DNA from: Desulfobacteraceae bacterium
GTDB lineage: Bacteria > Desulfobacterota > DSM-4660 > Desulfatiglandales > HGW-15
Length of the DNA: 7,333 bases
Direction of reading: 5' to 3'
Assembly: GCA_003819975.1 (NCBI GenBank)
Contig: RPPU01000224.1
Span: 1-7,333 of the forward strand
The position numbers and the translations under genes are program-made. Numbering within the stretch: position 1 is the first letter of the stretch; each line of letters opens with the position of its first letter. The notes below the pieces were generated by a model. That model was not told where the DNA came from. It was given only the letters and a program-made list of their open reading frames with translations, and searched no databases. Positions 1 to 5,672 of this stretch are shown in pieces.

Positions 1-121
1 GATTGTAACCGGACATGGAAGGGGATTTAGCGACGGTGCCGATGAGAAAAGAGTCGAGATGATTAAGGATATTTTTTTGAAGGTGGTCTTGTTGCTTTTT
101 GAGGGCATCGAGTCTGGACAT
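1..121 (-). CDS. N-terminal fragment of a small protein, possibly a transposon-associated ORF (DUF6788-like)
   Basis: Only the first 40 codons lie in the window; the gene continues beyond the left edge. The ATG at 121 is preceded by a strong ribosome binding site (AAGGAG, 5 nt spacer) and by its own promoter and palindrome, so the start is well supported. The fragment begins MSRLDALKKQQDHL, a hydrophilic probably helical stretch, then FLIGTVAKSPSMSGYN. From memory, the pattern 'L.G.VAKSPS.SGYN' resembles small proteins encoded beside transposases (DUF6788-like), which would make this the start of an insertion sequence, but I cannot verify this. It does not look like a TetR or MarR helix-turn-helix start, although the upstream palindrome resembles such operators. 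The function should be treated as unknown. Confidence 0.6.
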   Translation of the reverse strand, partial: MSRLDALKKQQDHLQKNILNHLDSFLIGTVAKSPSMSGYN

Positions 122-133
122 TTCTTCTCCTTA

Positions 134-153
134 AATGAGTATATTTACTCATT
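134..153. promoter_or_regulatory. 20-bp palindrome over the transcription start (possible operator)
   Basis: Two perfect 8-bp arms, AATGAGTA and TACTCATT, flank a 4-bp centre (TATT). The site overlaps the predicted transcription start of the leftmost gene and ends a few bases before its ribosome binding site. Sites of the form TGAGTA-N4-TACTCA look like TetR/FadR-type operators. In the transcript the same arms could form a hairpin next to the RBS, as some insertion sequences use to block translation from read-through RNA. The sequence does not distinguish the two. Confidence 0.5.
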
Positions 154-154
154 C

Positions 155-183
155 ATTTTGATATAAAAAAGCTCGGATGTCAA
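155..183 (-). promoter_or_regulatory. Sigma-70-like promoter of the leftmost gene
   Basis: On the minus strand a perfect -35 box TTGACA (178-183) is followed after 17 nt by CAAAAT (155-160; 4 of 6 to consensus). The predicted start is near 148, giving a leader of roughly 27 nt that contains the palindrome and the AAGGAG site. The -35 box lies inside the stem of the upstream terminator hairpin, so terminator and promoter overlap. Confidence 0.5.
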
Positions 184-205
184 TGATTTTTGTTGTCATC
201 CGAGC
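165..205 (-). terminator. Factor-independent terminator reading leftward
   Basis: GCTCGGATG (171-179) pairs perfectly with CATCCGAGC (197-205). After one T-T mismatch three further pairs follow (CAA with TTG), leaving a 9-nt loop. Read on the minus strand the stem is followed directly by six T residues (165-170). It lies upstream of the leftmost gene, so it would stop transcripts arriving from the 586-5353 gene cluster or from the 225-365 ORF, and would insulate the leftmost gene. Confidence 0.75.
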
Positions 206-224
206 AAAAAAATCTAAAAATGGA

Positions 225-365
225 CTAAACTGTTACAAGTTTCTGGATCATAACCTTGGGGACGTTCTGAACTAACACGACATAGTAATTTGAAAACAGG
301 TTGAATCTTTGTTCTCGATTTTGGATCGTCGAGCGTTGTTGAAGGGAATTAGTCGATACGTACAT
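225..365 (-). CDS. Possible 46-codon ORF or gene remnant of unknown function
   Basis: An ATG at 365 opens a 46-codon frame ending in TAG at 225-227, about 20 nt before the leftward terminator. The product, starting MYVSTNSLQQRS and ending VPKVMIQKLVTV, matches no family I recognise. There is no ribosome binding site. The same frame is stop-free for a further 67 codons upstream (to 566) but contains no ATG, GTG or TTG there, and that stretch overlaps strong hairpins. It may be the decayed 3' end of a gene or simply chance. Its placement just before a terminator is the only support. Confidence 0.2.
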   Translation of the reverse strand: MYVSTNSLQQRSTIQNREQRFNLFSNYYVVLVQNVPKVMIQKLVTV

Positions 366-423
366 GAAATTATAAAATTGAAAATAAGAAAAGGCATCAG
401 GTCTGCCCTTTACTCTTTCATGA

Positions 424-471
424 ATAAAGCCGTTAAAGAAGCGATTTTTCTTTAACGGCTTTATGTTTTTT
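424..471 (+). terminator. Strong plus-strand terminator-like hairpin without an obvious gene
   Basis: A perfect 17-bp stem pairs 424-440 with 448-464, with a 7-nt loop (GCGATTT), followed on the plus strand by GTTTTTT (465-471). On the minus strand only TTTATT follows, so it fits rightward termination much better. No plus-strand gene is visible upstream within the window, so it may end an untranslated RNA or block antisense transcription into the PAS gene. Confidence 0.6.
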
Positions 472-495
472 AGGATTTCTTGGCGGCTTATGCCC

Positions 496-537
496 GGCTG
501 CCGAAGACCGTTCCGCAGCTTATTTTTTGTTTTTTGA
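496..537 (+). terminator. Second, weaker plus-strand terminator-like hairpin
   Basis: GCTGC (497-501) pairs with GCAGC (515-519). Inside, GAA pairs with TTC across one C-C mismatch, leaving a 5-nt loop. On the plus strand it is followed by a T-rich tract with two runs of six T. With the hairpin at 424-464 it forms a tandem pair facing the same way. Confidence 0.4.
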
Positions 538-585
538 CGATTTGTGTCGGGCCTCGAATATTGAAATCAGCAAAGCGGAGTGTTT

Positions 586-2112
586 TTACTTTTTCGGGGT
601 CTCTTTGTCTTTGGGGCGGATAAAGCTGGCAATATTCTTTTTGAGAAGTTCGTATTCTTCCGAGAGTGTTTTAATTTTTTCATTGTTTTTGATGGCATGG
701 CGTTCAAGCTTGATCATCTTCAGTTTTAAAAGGGTGATGTCTGCATTGGCGAGCACGCATTCGCGGCCTTTGCCGCTATCGGATGGAATGGGGTAAGCCC
801 AAGTCAGGACAAAAACAGGGTTGCCCTCCGGATCCCTATATTTCCAGGCCAAATGGGGAAAGGAGCGGCCCTGTAAGACCTCTTTGACGGTGTTTTTAAA
901 AACGTCCCGGTAAGATTTGGAAATCAGAGGCAAGGGACTTTTTCCCAACATCTGCGCAGCCGGGTAGCCGAATGATTTTTCACAGGCTTTGTTCCAGAAA
1001 TTAACGCAGCCTTGAGCATCGATTTTAAAAATAGGGATGGGGGTCGTACTGCTTTCAAGGTTATAGGAGGTGTCGCCCAGGTTTCCGGGCTCGTCAACGG
1101 GTTGAACCGGTTGCAGGGTTTGGATGGCGCCCCTTATTTTTCCGAATTTGTCTTTTATCGGCGCACCAGTCACGACGATGCGTTGCCCGTTTTTCAACTT
1201 GGGGAAAAACAATTCCAATTCAAACCAACCGGATGTTGTTTTTGAAACAGCGGAATTCTGAAAATATTTGCGCACCATTTGGGGGTCTTTTAATATCATA
1301 TCTGCCAGACTCAGACCATAATCGTTGATATAAAAACCATCCCAGACCGGCTTGCCTAAAGCCTCTTCCGTTGAAATGCCGGATAAATCGACACAAGCTT
1401 GGTTCCATTGAACAACCCGATGGCTTTGATCTATGATAAAAGTCGGCAAGGGTGATTGCTTGAGGATATCGTCGATATAACGTTTTGATTCCTGAAGGGC
1501 ATCGGATTTTTGTTTTTCTCGGGATAAAGCCGCGGTTTTTTCGCTTTCAAACAAGAAGACCATCAGTAAGGTAATCAAAAGCGAGAGCAGATAGGCGCCT
1601 AAAGAATGCAGCGTAATCAGATGAGGCGGGATGGCATTCGGAAAAACAAAACCCCTGCTGAATAATATGACGATCAGGCTGGTTTCTATAAAAACGAGTA
1701 TAGCCCAGGCCGCACCCCAAGGGTAGCTGCCTAAAAAAATGGCCAGAAAAATCAGGGCGGCATTCAGAATCCAGATGGGGTTCATGGCGCCGTCATAAGT
1801 GATCGCGCCCGTATTCCAGCCGATCAAAAGAATGACAACCGCAAAAATCGAGAGGGCATAGTTGCCGCTCAGGTCATAATTTTGCGTTTTAGAAAAAAGA
1901 TAAAAACCGCAGGCCATTAAAGAACCCGCCAGAAGCATGGTCCAAAAAAGAATCATGGCTGAGATGAGAAAATAAAATAGTGCCGAGCCCAAAGATAATA
2001 CGCAAAAAACGATCTGAAAAGAGTTTAGGATCCTGATTTTTTCGGCCCGGCCCGGGTCCGCTTGCCCGGTATTGTATGAAAGGATATGATCAAGAAGGAG
2101 TTTTAGGTTCAT
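586..2112 (-). CDS. Six-helix membrane sensor protein with two PAS domains and no recognised output domain
   Basis: This 508-residue protein starts with a membrane region of about six helices (roughly 33-51, 53-74, 84-101, 112-128, 133-151 and 166-188). A charged helical linker (190-212) leads to PAS 1 (about 211-330, beginning YIDDILKQSPLPTFIIDQ, with the typical VVQWNQAC) and PAS 2 (about 350-460, with FKIDAQGCVNFWNKACEKSF). The tail (462-495) is a charged coiled coil ending in a lysine-rich stretch. PAS domains sense ligands, redox or light, or mediate dimer contacts. No histidine kinase, GGDEF, EAL or methyl-accepting region follows, so the signal must pass by protein contact or via another gene. 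The ATG at 2112 lies 18 nt after the pilin stop and has no clear ribosome binding site, suggesting coupled translation. It is the last gene of the leftward cluster, which suggests a regulatory role in pilus function. The family of the membrane region is not recognised. Confidence 0.9.
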   Translation of the reverse strand: MNLKLLLDHILSYNTGQADPGRAEKIRILNSFQIVFCVLSLGSALFYFLISAMILFWTMLLAGSLMACGFYLFSKTQNYDLSGNYALSIFAVVILLIGWNTGAITYDGAMNPIWILNAALIFLAIFLGSYPWGAAWAILVFIETSLIVILFSRGFVFPNAIPPHLITLHSLGAYLLSLLITLLMVFLFESEKTAALSREKQKSDALQESKRYIDDILKQSPLPTFIIDQSHRVVQWNQACVDLSGISTEEALGKPVWDGFYINDYGLSLADMILKDPQMVRKYFQNSAVSKTTSGWFELELFFPKLKNGQRIVVTGAPIKDKFGKIRGAIQTLQPVQPVDEPGNLGDTSYNLESSTTPIPIFKIDAQGCVNFWNKACEKSFGYPAAQMLGKSPLPLISKSYRDVFKNTVKEVLQGRSFPHLAWKYRDPEGNPVFVLTWAYPIPSDSGKGRECVLANADITLLKLKMIKLERHAIKNNEKIKTLSEEYELLKKNIASFIRPKDKETPKK

Positions 2113-2130
2113 GGTTTGAAATAAAACCGA

Positions 2131-2598
2131 TTAATGCGCCAAAGTGAAAATATCGGTGGTACCATTGGTGTCCAGGATGCCGGTTAAGACGGACGATCCG
2201 TTAATAAAGAGCGGGAAATCAAAACTGGAGCGAACCACCAGCGTAAAAGAAGAAGTATTGGCCGGGTCATTATTGGCGGCGTAGAAATAGTAGTCCAGCG
2301 TCCGCCCGGTCGGAATGGCCAGATGTAAACCGTCCCGAATTTTTTTCAATTCCGCGCTGTTTTCAGGTTCCGTGCTCATAATGACAATCGGGGTATTGTC
2401 TTCCGGGTAAAATTTGTTGTGTTCCAGATAGTAAACCAGTTGAGCGTTCATAATCTCTTTAAGCGTCAGTTGCGCATGGGTTGCATAGGCTCTTTGTTGG
2501 TACGTTCGATAAGAAGGAAGCGCCAGGCCCGCTAAGATTCCAATAATAGCGATGACGATCATTAATTCAACAAGCGTGTATCCCTTTTTTCCTTGCAT
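2131..2598 (-). CDS. Type IV prepilin (PilA/PilE-like)
   Basis: This 155-residue protein has a classical class III signal: a six-residue basic leader MQGKKG, the prepilin peptidase cut after Gly6, and then [18 protein letters not shown]. Mature residue 1 is Tyr rather than the usual Phe, and the conserved Glu is at mature position 5. The hydrophobic N-terminal helix (about residues 7-30) serves for membrane storage and for packing the fibre core; the following [13 protein letters not shown] segment is typical of PilE/PilA families. The remaining C-terminal domain would be extracytoplasmic. It has no cysteines, hence no disulphide-bounded D-region. The strong RBS (AGAGGA, 5 nt spacer) overlaps the stop of the upstream zinc-finger gene, so the two are co-transcribed. 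It could be a major or a minor pilin; the missing prepilin peptidase, inner-membrane core and secretin must be encoded elsewhere. Confidence 0.93.
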   Translation of the reverse strand: MQGKKGYTLVELMIVIAIIGILAGLALPSYRTYQQRAYATHAQLTLKEIMNAQLVYYLEHNKFYPEDNTPIVIMSTEPENSAELKKIRDGLHLAIPTGRTLDYYFYAANNDPANTSSFTLVVRSSFDFPLFINGSSVLTGILDTNGTTDIFTLAH

Positions 2599-2603
2599 CT
2601 AGT

Positions 2604-2609
2604 TCCTCT
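2604..2609 (-). promoter_or_regulatory. Strong ribosome binding site of the prepilin gene
   Basis: AGAGGA lies 5 nt before the prepilin ATG and overlaps the TAG stop (2608-2610) of the upstream gene. Ribosomes finishing that gene would end exactly on this site, which favours coupled and strong expression of the pilin. It is the clearest RBS in the leftward cluster. Confidence 0.75.
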
Positions 2610-3201
2610 ACCCCTGGTTTATTACCGCTTGGTACTTGATGCCTTTTGTGGAGAGAATGATTTTCATCTCTCCGGGCTTCACGTGACTCAACGACAGCAG
2701 ATATCCCTCTTGCGGGTCTTTTTGGTATGAGAGGCGTTCCAGAAAAATCAGGTCGCTTTTTTTTAAAGGAAGAAAGCGCGGAACCAGAACGCTTAATTGG
2801 TCCGGATAGTTATTGCCTTTATGGTGAGCGTATCTCTTTAGGGCGCTGTCAACCAGAAAAAGAAAAGCACGGTCATTTTGAAGAATGTTGGCCGATCCTG
2901 ATGGGGTTGATTGACTGCCAAAAAGGATAACGGCTCCCATTGCAATGATGATACTGGATGAGATCATCAAAAAATATTGAAAAGCGCCCCATTTTTTTCT
3001 TTTACGCTCTTTTTTTTCATCCATTTGCGCCTTTTTGTCTTGCAGCGAGGTTCCGGCTCCGGAAACGGTTTGGAACATGGCACATTGAAAACAGTAATAT
3101 TCTTTGGCCTTAACCTCTTCCGTGCATTCAGGGCATAAGGGTGCGCCGCAGCTGTTACAAGAATGAACAGCTGAGCGTTTTGGATGGTATTTACACTGCA
3201 T
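2608..3201 (-). CDS. B-box zinc-finger membrane protein with pseudopilin-like outer domain
   Basis: I chose the ATG at 3201 (197 residues) over an in-frame TTG at 3216, because a zinc finger beginning MQCKYHP is the usual start for this type and neither start has a strong RBS (a GGAAAT sits 11 nt before the ATG). Residues 3-40 hold eight zinc-ligand candidates (C3, H6, C15, C18, C23, C26, C37, C40), a B-box-type finger. A very basic segment (55-70) precedes one membrane helix (about 74-95), which predicts the finger in the cytoplasm and the rest outside. The outer part (108-197) contains an 'LVDSALKRYAHHKGNNYPDQL' region, written here in short as D-ALKRY...YPDQL, and DPQEGYLLS. This recalls the C-terminal domain of GspG-type pseudopilins, although no prepilin leader is present. 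It is adjacent to the prepilin gene, which suggests a role in pilus assembly or control. The exact function is unknown. Confidence 0.85.
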   Translation of the reverse strand: MQCKYHPKRSAVHSCNSCGAPLCPECTEEVKAKEYYCFQCAMFQTVSGAGTSLQDKKAQMDEKKERKRKKWGAFQYFLMISSSIIIAMGAVILFGSQSTPSGSANILQNDRAFLFLVDSALKRYAHHKGNNYPDQLSVLVPRFLPLKKSDLIFLERLSYQKDPQEGYLLSLSHVKPGEMKIILSTKGIKYQAVINQG

Positions 3202-3216
3202 TATTTTAATTTCCAA

Positions 3217-3442
3217 ATTAGGTTATGAATGTTTTTTCGATAGGATCGAAAAAACATGGATTCCGGCAAGGTCGCCCGGAATAAATCCGTACAATTATCA
3301 GGCGATAATTATTAACATTTTCGTTGTCGCCAACATTTTGCCGATGTTGTGGAACGAAGCACCGATTCATTAAACTTTAATAATAGGATGAAAGAAAAGC
3401 ATCAATTAGTCAAGTCCGAAATGGTCGGGCTATAAAGACGTT
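3217..3442. other. Structured intergenic region between the ATPase and the B-box gene
   Basis: This 226-nt gap holds four hairpins in a row: 3229-3257 (13-bp stem), TTCCGG/CCGGAA (3261-3266 with 3276-3281), AATTATC/GATAATT (3293-3299 with 3304-3310) and CAACAT/ATGTTG (3331-3349). On the minus strand there is a TATTAT box near 3380 and a TTGACT near 3410, but their spacing (about 22 nt) is poor, so a promoter for the last three genes is possible but unproven. No known riboswitch core was recognised. Confidence 0.4.
3229..3257. repeat. Perfect 13-bp inverted repeat ahead of the B-box gene
   Basis: ATGTTTTTTCGAT pairs with ATCGAAAAAACAT around a 3-nt centre (AGG). It sits 28 nt before the B-box gene start. 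The AT-rich stem is followed by no T-tract outside it in either direction, so a normal terminator is unlikely. It may be an operator, an RNA-processing hairpin between the ATPase and downstream genes, or a weak terminator. Confidence 0.55.
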
Positions 3443-5341
3443 TTAGGATTTTACAGGGGGATGCGTGCGACAATACGGGCAAGTCAGCCAATCGGATTGA
3501 AGCATGCGACCGCAGGATGGGCAGTTTTTGATTAAAGATTTTTTGCAATAAGGGCAATCCTGAAAATTAAGGCTCACATTTTTTCCGCAATGCGGACATT
3601 GGTTGGCCAGTTGTTCTTTCTGTTGAACCGCCTTTAATACCTCGTCGATAGTGGTAATGCCCATTTCTAATCTTTTTAACCCACTAACCGCCAAAGTCTG
3701 CATGCCGGCGGCTATAGCGGCCTCACGAATAAGGTCTGTAGAAGCGCCGTTTTGGACCAGTTCCCTGATTTTTCGGCTCATGACCATGATTTCTTCAACC
3801 ACGGTACGGCCTTTATAGCCCAAAGAGCCGCAGGTTTGGCAACCGGTTCCTTGGTGAAATTTAAAGGGTTTCTCAATTTTGGCCAAACCCAACCGATTTA
3901 GTTGATCCGTGGATGGAGCATATTCTTCTTTGCAATCAGGGCAAATTTTCCGAACCAGGCGTTGGGCAACGATTCCGATCACCGAAGAGGCGATCAAATA
4001 CTCAGCCATTCCAATATCAAAAAGGCGGGTGATGGCTGAAGGAGCGTCATTCGTATGAAGGGTTGAAAAAACCAGATGGCCGGTTAATGAAGCCTGTAAA
4101 GCGATTTCGGCTGTTTCCTCGTCTCTGATTTCGCCGATCATAATGACATCCGGATCCTGACGCAGGATGGAACGGAGGATATAAGGAAAAGTCAGGCCTA
4201 CTTTTTCATTAATTTGAACTTGATTGATCCCTTTTAATTCATACTCAACCGGGTCTTCGACCGTAACGATATTGATTTCCTCATTTTGGATTTCACGGAT
4301 ACAGGCATAAAGGGTTGACGTTTTACCGCTTCCGGTCGGACCGGTGATTAAGATCATGCCTTGAGGCTGGGCGATAAAGGTGCGAATGATATCCTGATGA
4401 TGGGGCGTAAAGCCCAATTCCTGCATGGACAGAAAAGACTCTTCTTTGTTTAATATTCTGATGACCGCTTTTTCGCCATAATAGGTCGGCAGGGTTGAAA
4501 CCCGCAAATCCACAGAGGTATTTTTGGTTTTGACTTTTATCCGACCGTCCTGGGGCAGCCGTTTTTCGGCAATATCCATACCTCCCAAGATTTTAATGCG
4601 CGAAATAATGATGGGATGCGTCCAGCGGGGGAGCTTAATCGAATCCTGCAAGACCCCATCCACTCTATTCCGCACCCGGACATTGTTCTCCTGGGCTTCG
4701 ATATGTACGTCGCTGGCGCCTCGTTTTATGGCGTTTTTGATAATTAAATCGACCATTTTAATAAAAGGGGAATCGCGCATATCTTCGAAGCGTTCTTCAT
4801 CTTCCTCCGTCGAAGCGGAGTCGGGCATAAACTCGAACATCTCATTCGTGTTGAGTTCCTGGGCCACATCTGAGATCGTCGTATCGGGGTGGTAATATTT
4901 TTGAATCGTTTCCAGAATCTGGCTGGCGGTTGAGATGGCGGGTTGAATGGTATAACCGGTAATGAATTGGAGATCTTTAAGCATATTCAGATCCAGAGGG
5001 TCAGACATGGCCACATCAAGGATGCTGTTTTTTAAGGATAAAGGAATACAGCAAAATTTGCGCGTCACCTCTTCTGGGATGCTTTCAATCACCCGATGGT
5101 CAATCTCGAAGTTGCTTAAATCAATGTAGGGGATACGCAGCTGCATTGCCAGACCAAAAGCGATCTCTTCCTCGGAGATCAGATTCATCCCAACTAGGAC
5201 TTGTCCCAGGCGTTTATTGGAATCTTTTTGAAGAGTTAGCGCTTTGGCGAGGTTTTCTTCAGAGATCAAACCGGTTTCAATCAACAATTCACCCAATTTG
5301 CGTTTGGTAAAGGTATGCTTTTTGGATGGGAAAGTTTTCAT
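3443..5341 (-). CDS. PilB/GspE-family assembly ATPase with MshEN domain and C-terminal zinc ribbons
   Basis: This cytoplasmic hexameric AAA-like ATPase would power pilus or type II secretion pseudopilus assembly. I numbered from the ATG at 5341 (632 residues); an in-frame TTG at 5353 would add four residues, and neither start has a good RBS. Residues 15-67 hold the tandem MshEN motif in its exact layout of 24 + 5 + 24 residues (KLGELLIETG... then KDSNK then RLGQVLVGMN...), the cyclic-di-GMP-binding arrangement known from MshE. An acidic linker follows (about 150-190). The ATPase core has Walker A GPTGSGKT (334-341), an Asp box TVEDPVEY (360-367), Walker B VIMIGEIRDEE (399-409) and a His box TGHLVFSTLHTND (420-432). 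A CxxC pair (C467, C470, C501, C504) is the usual zinc site of this family. Unusually, the C-terminus (582-624) adds four more CxxC pairs, a double zinc ribbon. The pilin gene downstream favours a pilus role. PilB or GspE cannot be decided. Confidence 0.93.
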   Translation of the reverse strand: MKTFPSKKHTFTKRKLGELLIETGLISEENLAKALTLQKDSNKRLGQVLVGMNLISEEEIAFGLAMQLRIPYIDLSNFEIDHRVIESIPEEVTRKFCCIPLSLKNSILDVAMSDPLDLNMLKDLQFITGYTIQPAISTASQILETIQKYYHPDTTISDVAQELNTNEMFEFMPDSASTEEDEERFEDMRDSPFIKMVDLIIKNAIKRGASDVHIEAQENNVRVRNRVDGVLQDSIKLPRWTHPIIISRIKILGGMDIAEKRLPQDGRIKVKTKNTSVDLRVSTLPTYYGEKAVIRILNKEESFLSMQELGFTPHHQDIIRTFIAQPQGMILITGPTGSGKTSTLYACIREIQNEEINIVTVEDPVEYELKGINQVQINEKVGLTFPYILRSILRQDPDVIMIGEIRDEETAEIALQASLTGHLVFSTLHTNDAPSAITRLFDIGMAEYLIASSVIGIVAQRLVRKICPDCKEEYAPSTDQLNRLGLAKIEKPFKFHQGTGCQTCGSLGYKGRTVVEEIMVMSRKIRELVQNGASTDLIREAAIAAGMQTLAVSGLKRLEMGITTIDEVLKAVQQKEQLANQCPHCGKNVSLNFQDCPYCKKSLIKNCPSCGRMLQSDWLTCPYCRTHPPVKS

Positions 5342-5405
5342 TTGGACCAGCAAGCTGCTTTGCTTTTTTGATATGAAAAATATATATTAAGCCTATTATG
5401 GTTCA

Positions 5406-5434
5406 GGTATATTTTCAAGTGAATTGCGAGTCAA
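5406..5434 (-). promoter_or_regulatory. Probable promoter of the ATPase gene
   Basis: On the minus strand TTGACT (5429-5434; 5 of 6) is followed after exactly 17 nt by TATACC (5406-5411; 4 of 6). The predicted start is near 5399, giving a leader of about 58 nt to the ATG at 5341. The -35 box lies 2 nt from the left arm of the inverted repeat at 5437. Confidence 0.5.
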
Positions 5435-5436
5435 GC

Positions 5437-5539
5437 CACGGTAAATTTGTCCTACCATAAAAGGCTGAAAATACCGAGTTTTCAACTTGCCGCCCCTCAA
5501 GTAAAATCAGGCTCTTACATGGAGAACAAATTTACCGTG
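5437..5539. repeat. 103-bp segment bounded by 14-bp perfect inverted repeats
   Basis: CACGGTAAATTTGT (5437-5450) and ACAAATTTACCGTG (5526-5539) are perfect inverted copies. Smaller internal pairs exist: CCAT/ATGG (5455-5458 with 5519-5522), GAAAA/TTTTC, and ACTTG/CAAGT, so a transcript could fold into a multi-branch structure. The flanks carry an imperfect direct repeat, GCGAGTCAAGC (5426-5436) and GCGGGCCAAGC (5539-5549), 9 of 11 identical. It could be a small non-autonomous element (MITE), a structured RNA, or paired operators between the divergent promoters. It contains no ORF of note. Confidence 0.6.
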
Positions 5540-5562
5540 CGGGCCAAGCAAGATCTTTTTTT

Positions 5563-5591
5563 TTGACATTAGACGCGGATTTGAATATAGT
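5563..5591 (+). promoter_or_regulatory. Near-consensus sigma-70 promoter of the CHASE2 gene
   Basis: Perfect TTGACA (5563-5568), exactly 17 nt, then TATAGT (5586-5591; 5 of 6), preceded by a run of nine T residues that may serve as an UP-like element. The predicted start is near 5598, giving a leader of about 108 nt before the ATG at 5706. It is the best promoter in the window. Confidence 0.7.
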
Positions 5592-5672
5592 TACATATTG
5601 AAATAATTAGGAAAATTGACCGGAAAGTTACGGCATAATCTTGCGGATGTTCATAACTATCCGGATCCCTCG

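Larger units (their letters stand above)
206..585. other. Gene-poor spacer between the leftward cluster and the leftmost gene
   Basis: About 380 bases without a convincing protein gene. The spacer holds two hairpins with plus-strand T-tracts (424-471 and 496-537), a long stop-free minus frame containing the weak 46-codon ORF, and AT-rich sequence around 366-395 where TTAGTC-N16-TATAAA could act as a weak plus-strand promoter. No leftward terminator directly follows the PAS gene ending at 586, so its transcript may run on to the hairpin at 165-205. Confidence 0.5.

Noticed and set aside
424..464. Hairpin as the terminator of the leftward PAS gene
   Set aside because: On the minus strand the stem is followed by TTTATTCATG, which is not a T-tract; the T6 tract is on the plus strand.
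527..796. Plus-strand ORF of 89 codons
   Set aside because: It lies opposite the C-terminal part of the PAS gene, has low-complexity Ser/Phe-rich content and no RBS; it is a shadow frame.
1012..1408. ORFs of 77 and 62 codons within the PAS gene
   Set aside because: Both overlap well-supported PAS coding sequence in other frames and match no family.
3217..3442. Cyclic-di-GMP (GEMM) riboswitch before the B-box gene
   Set aside because: The conserved GEMM core sequences are not present; the hairpins are simple and unrelated in layout.
3443..3700. Separate small zinc-ribbon gene after the ATPase
   Set aside because: The CxxC pairs are in the same uninterrupted frame as the ATPase, with no stop or internal start and RBS, so they are its C-terminal extension.
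4524..4895. 123-codon plus-strand ORF
   Set aside because: It is antisense to the MshEN-linker and core of the ATPase, whose motifs are unambiguous.
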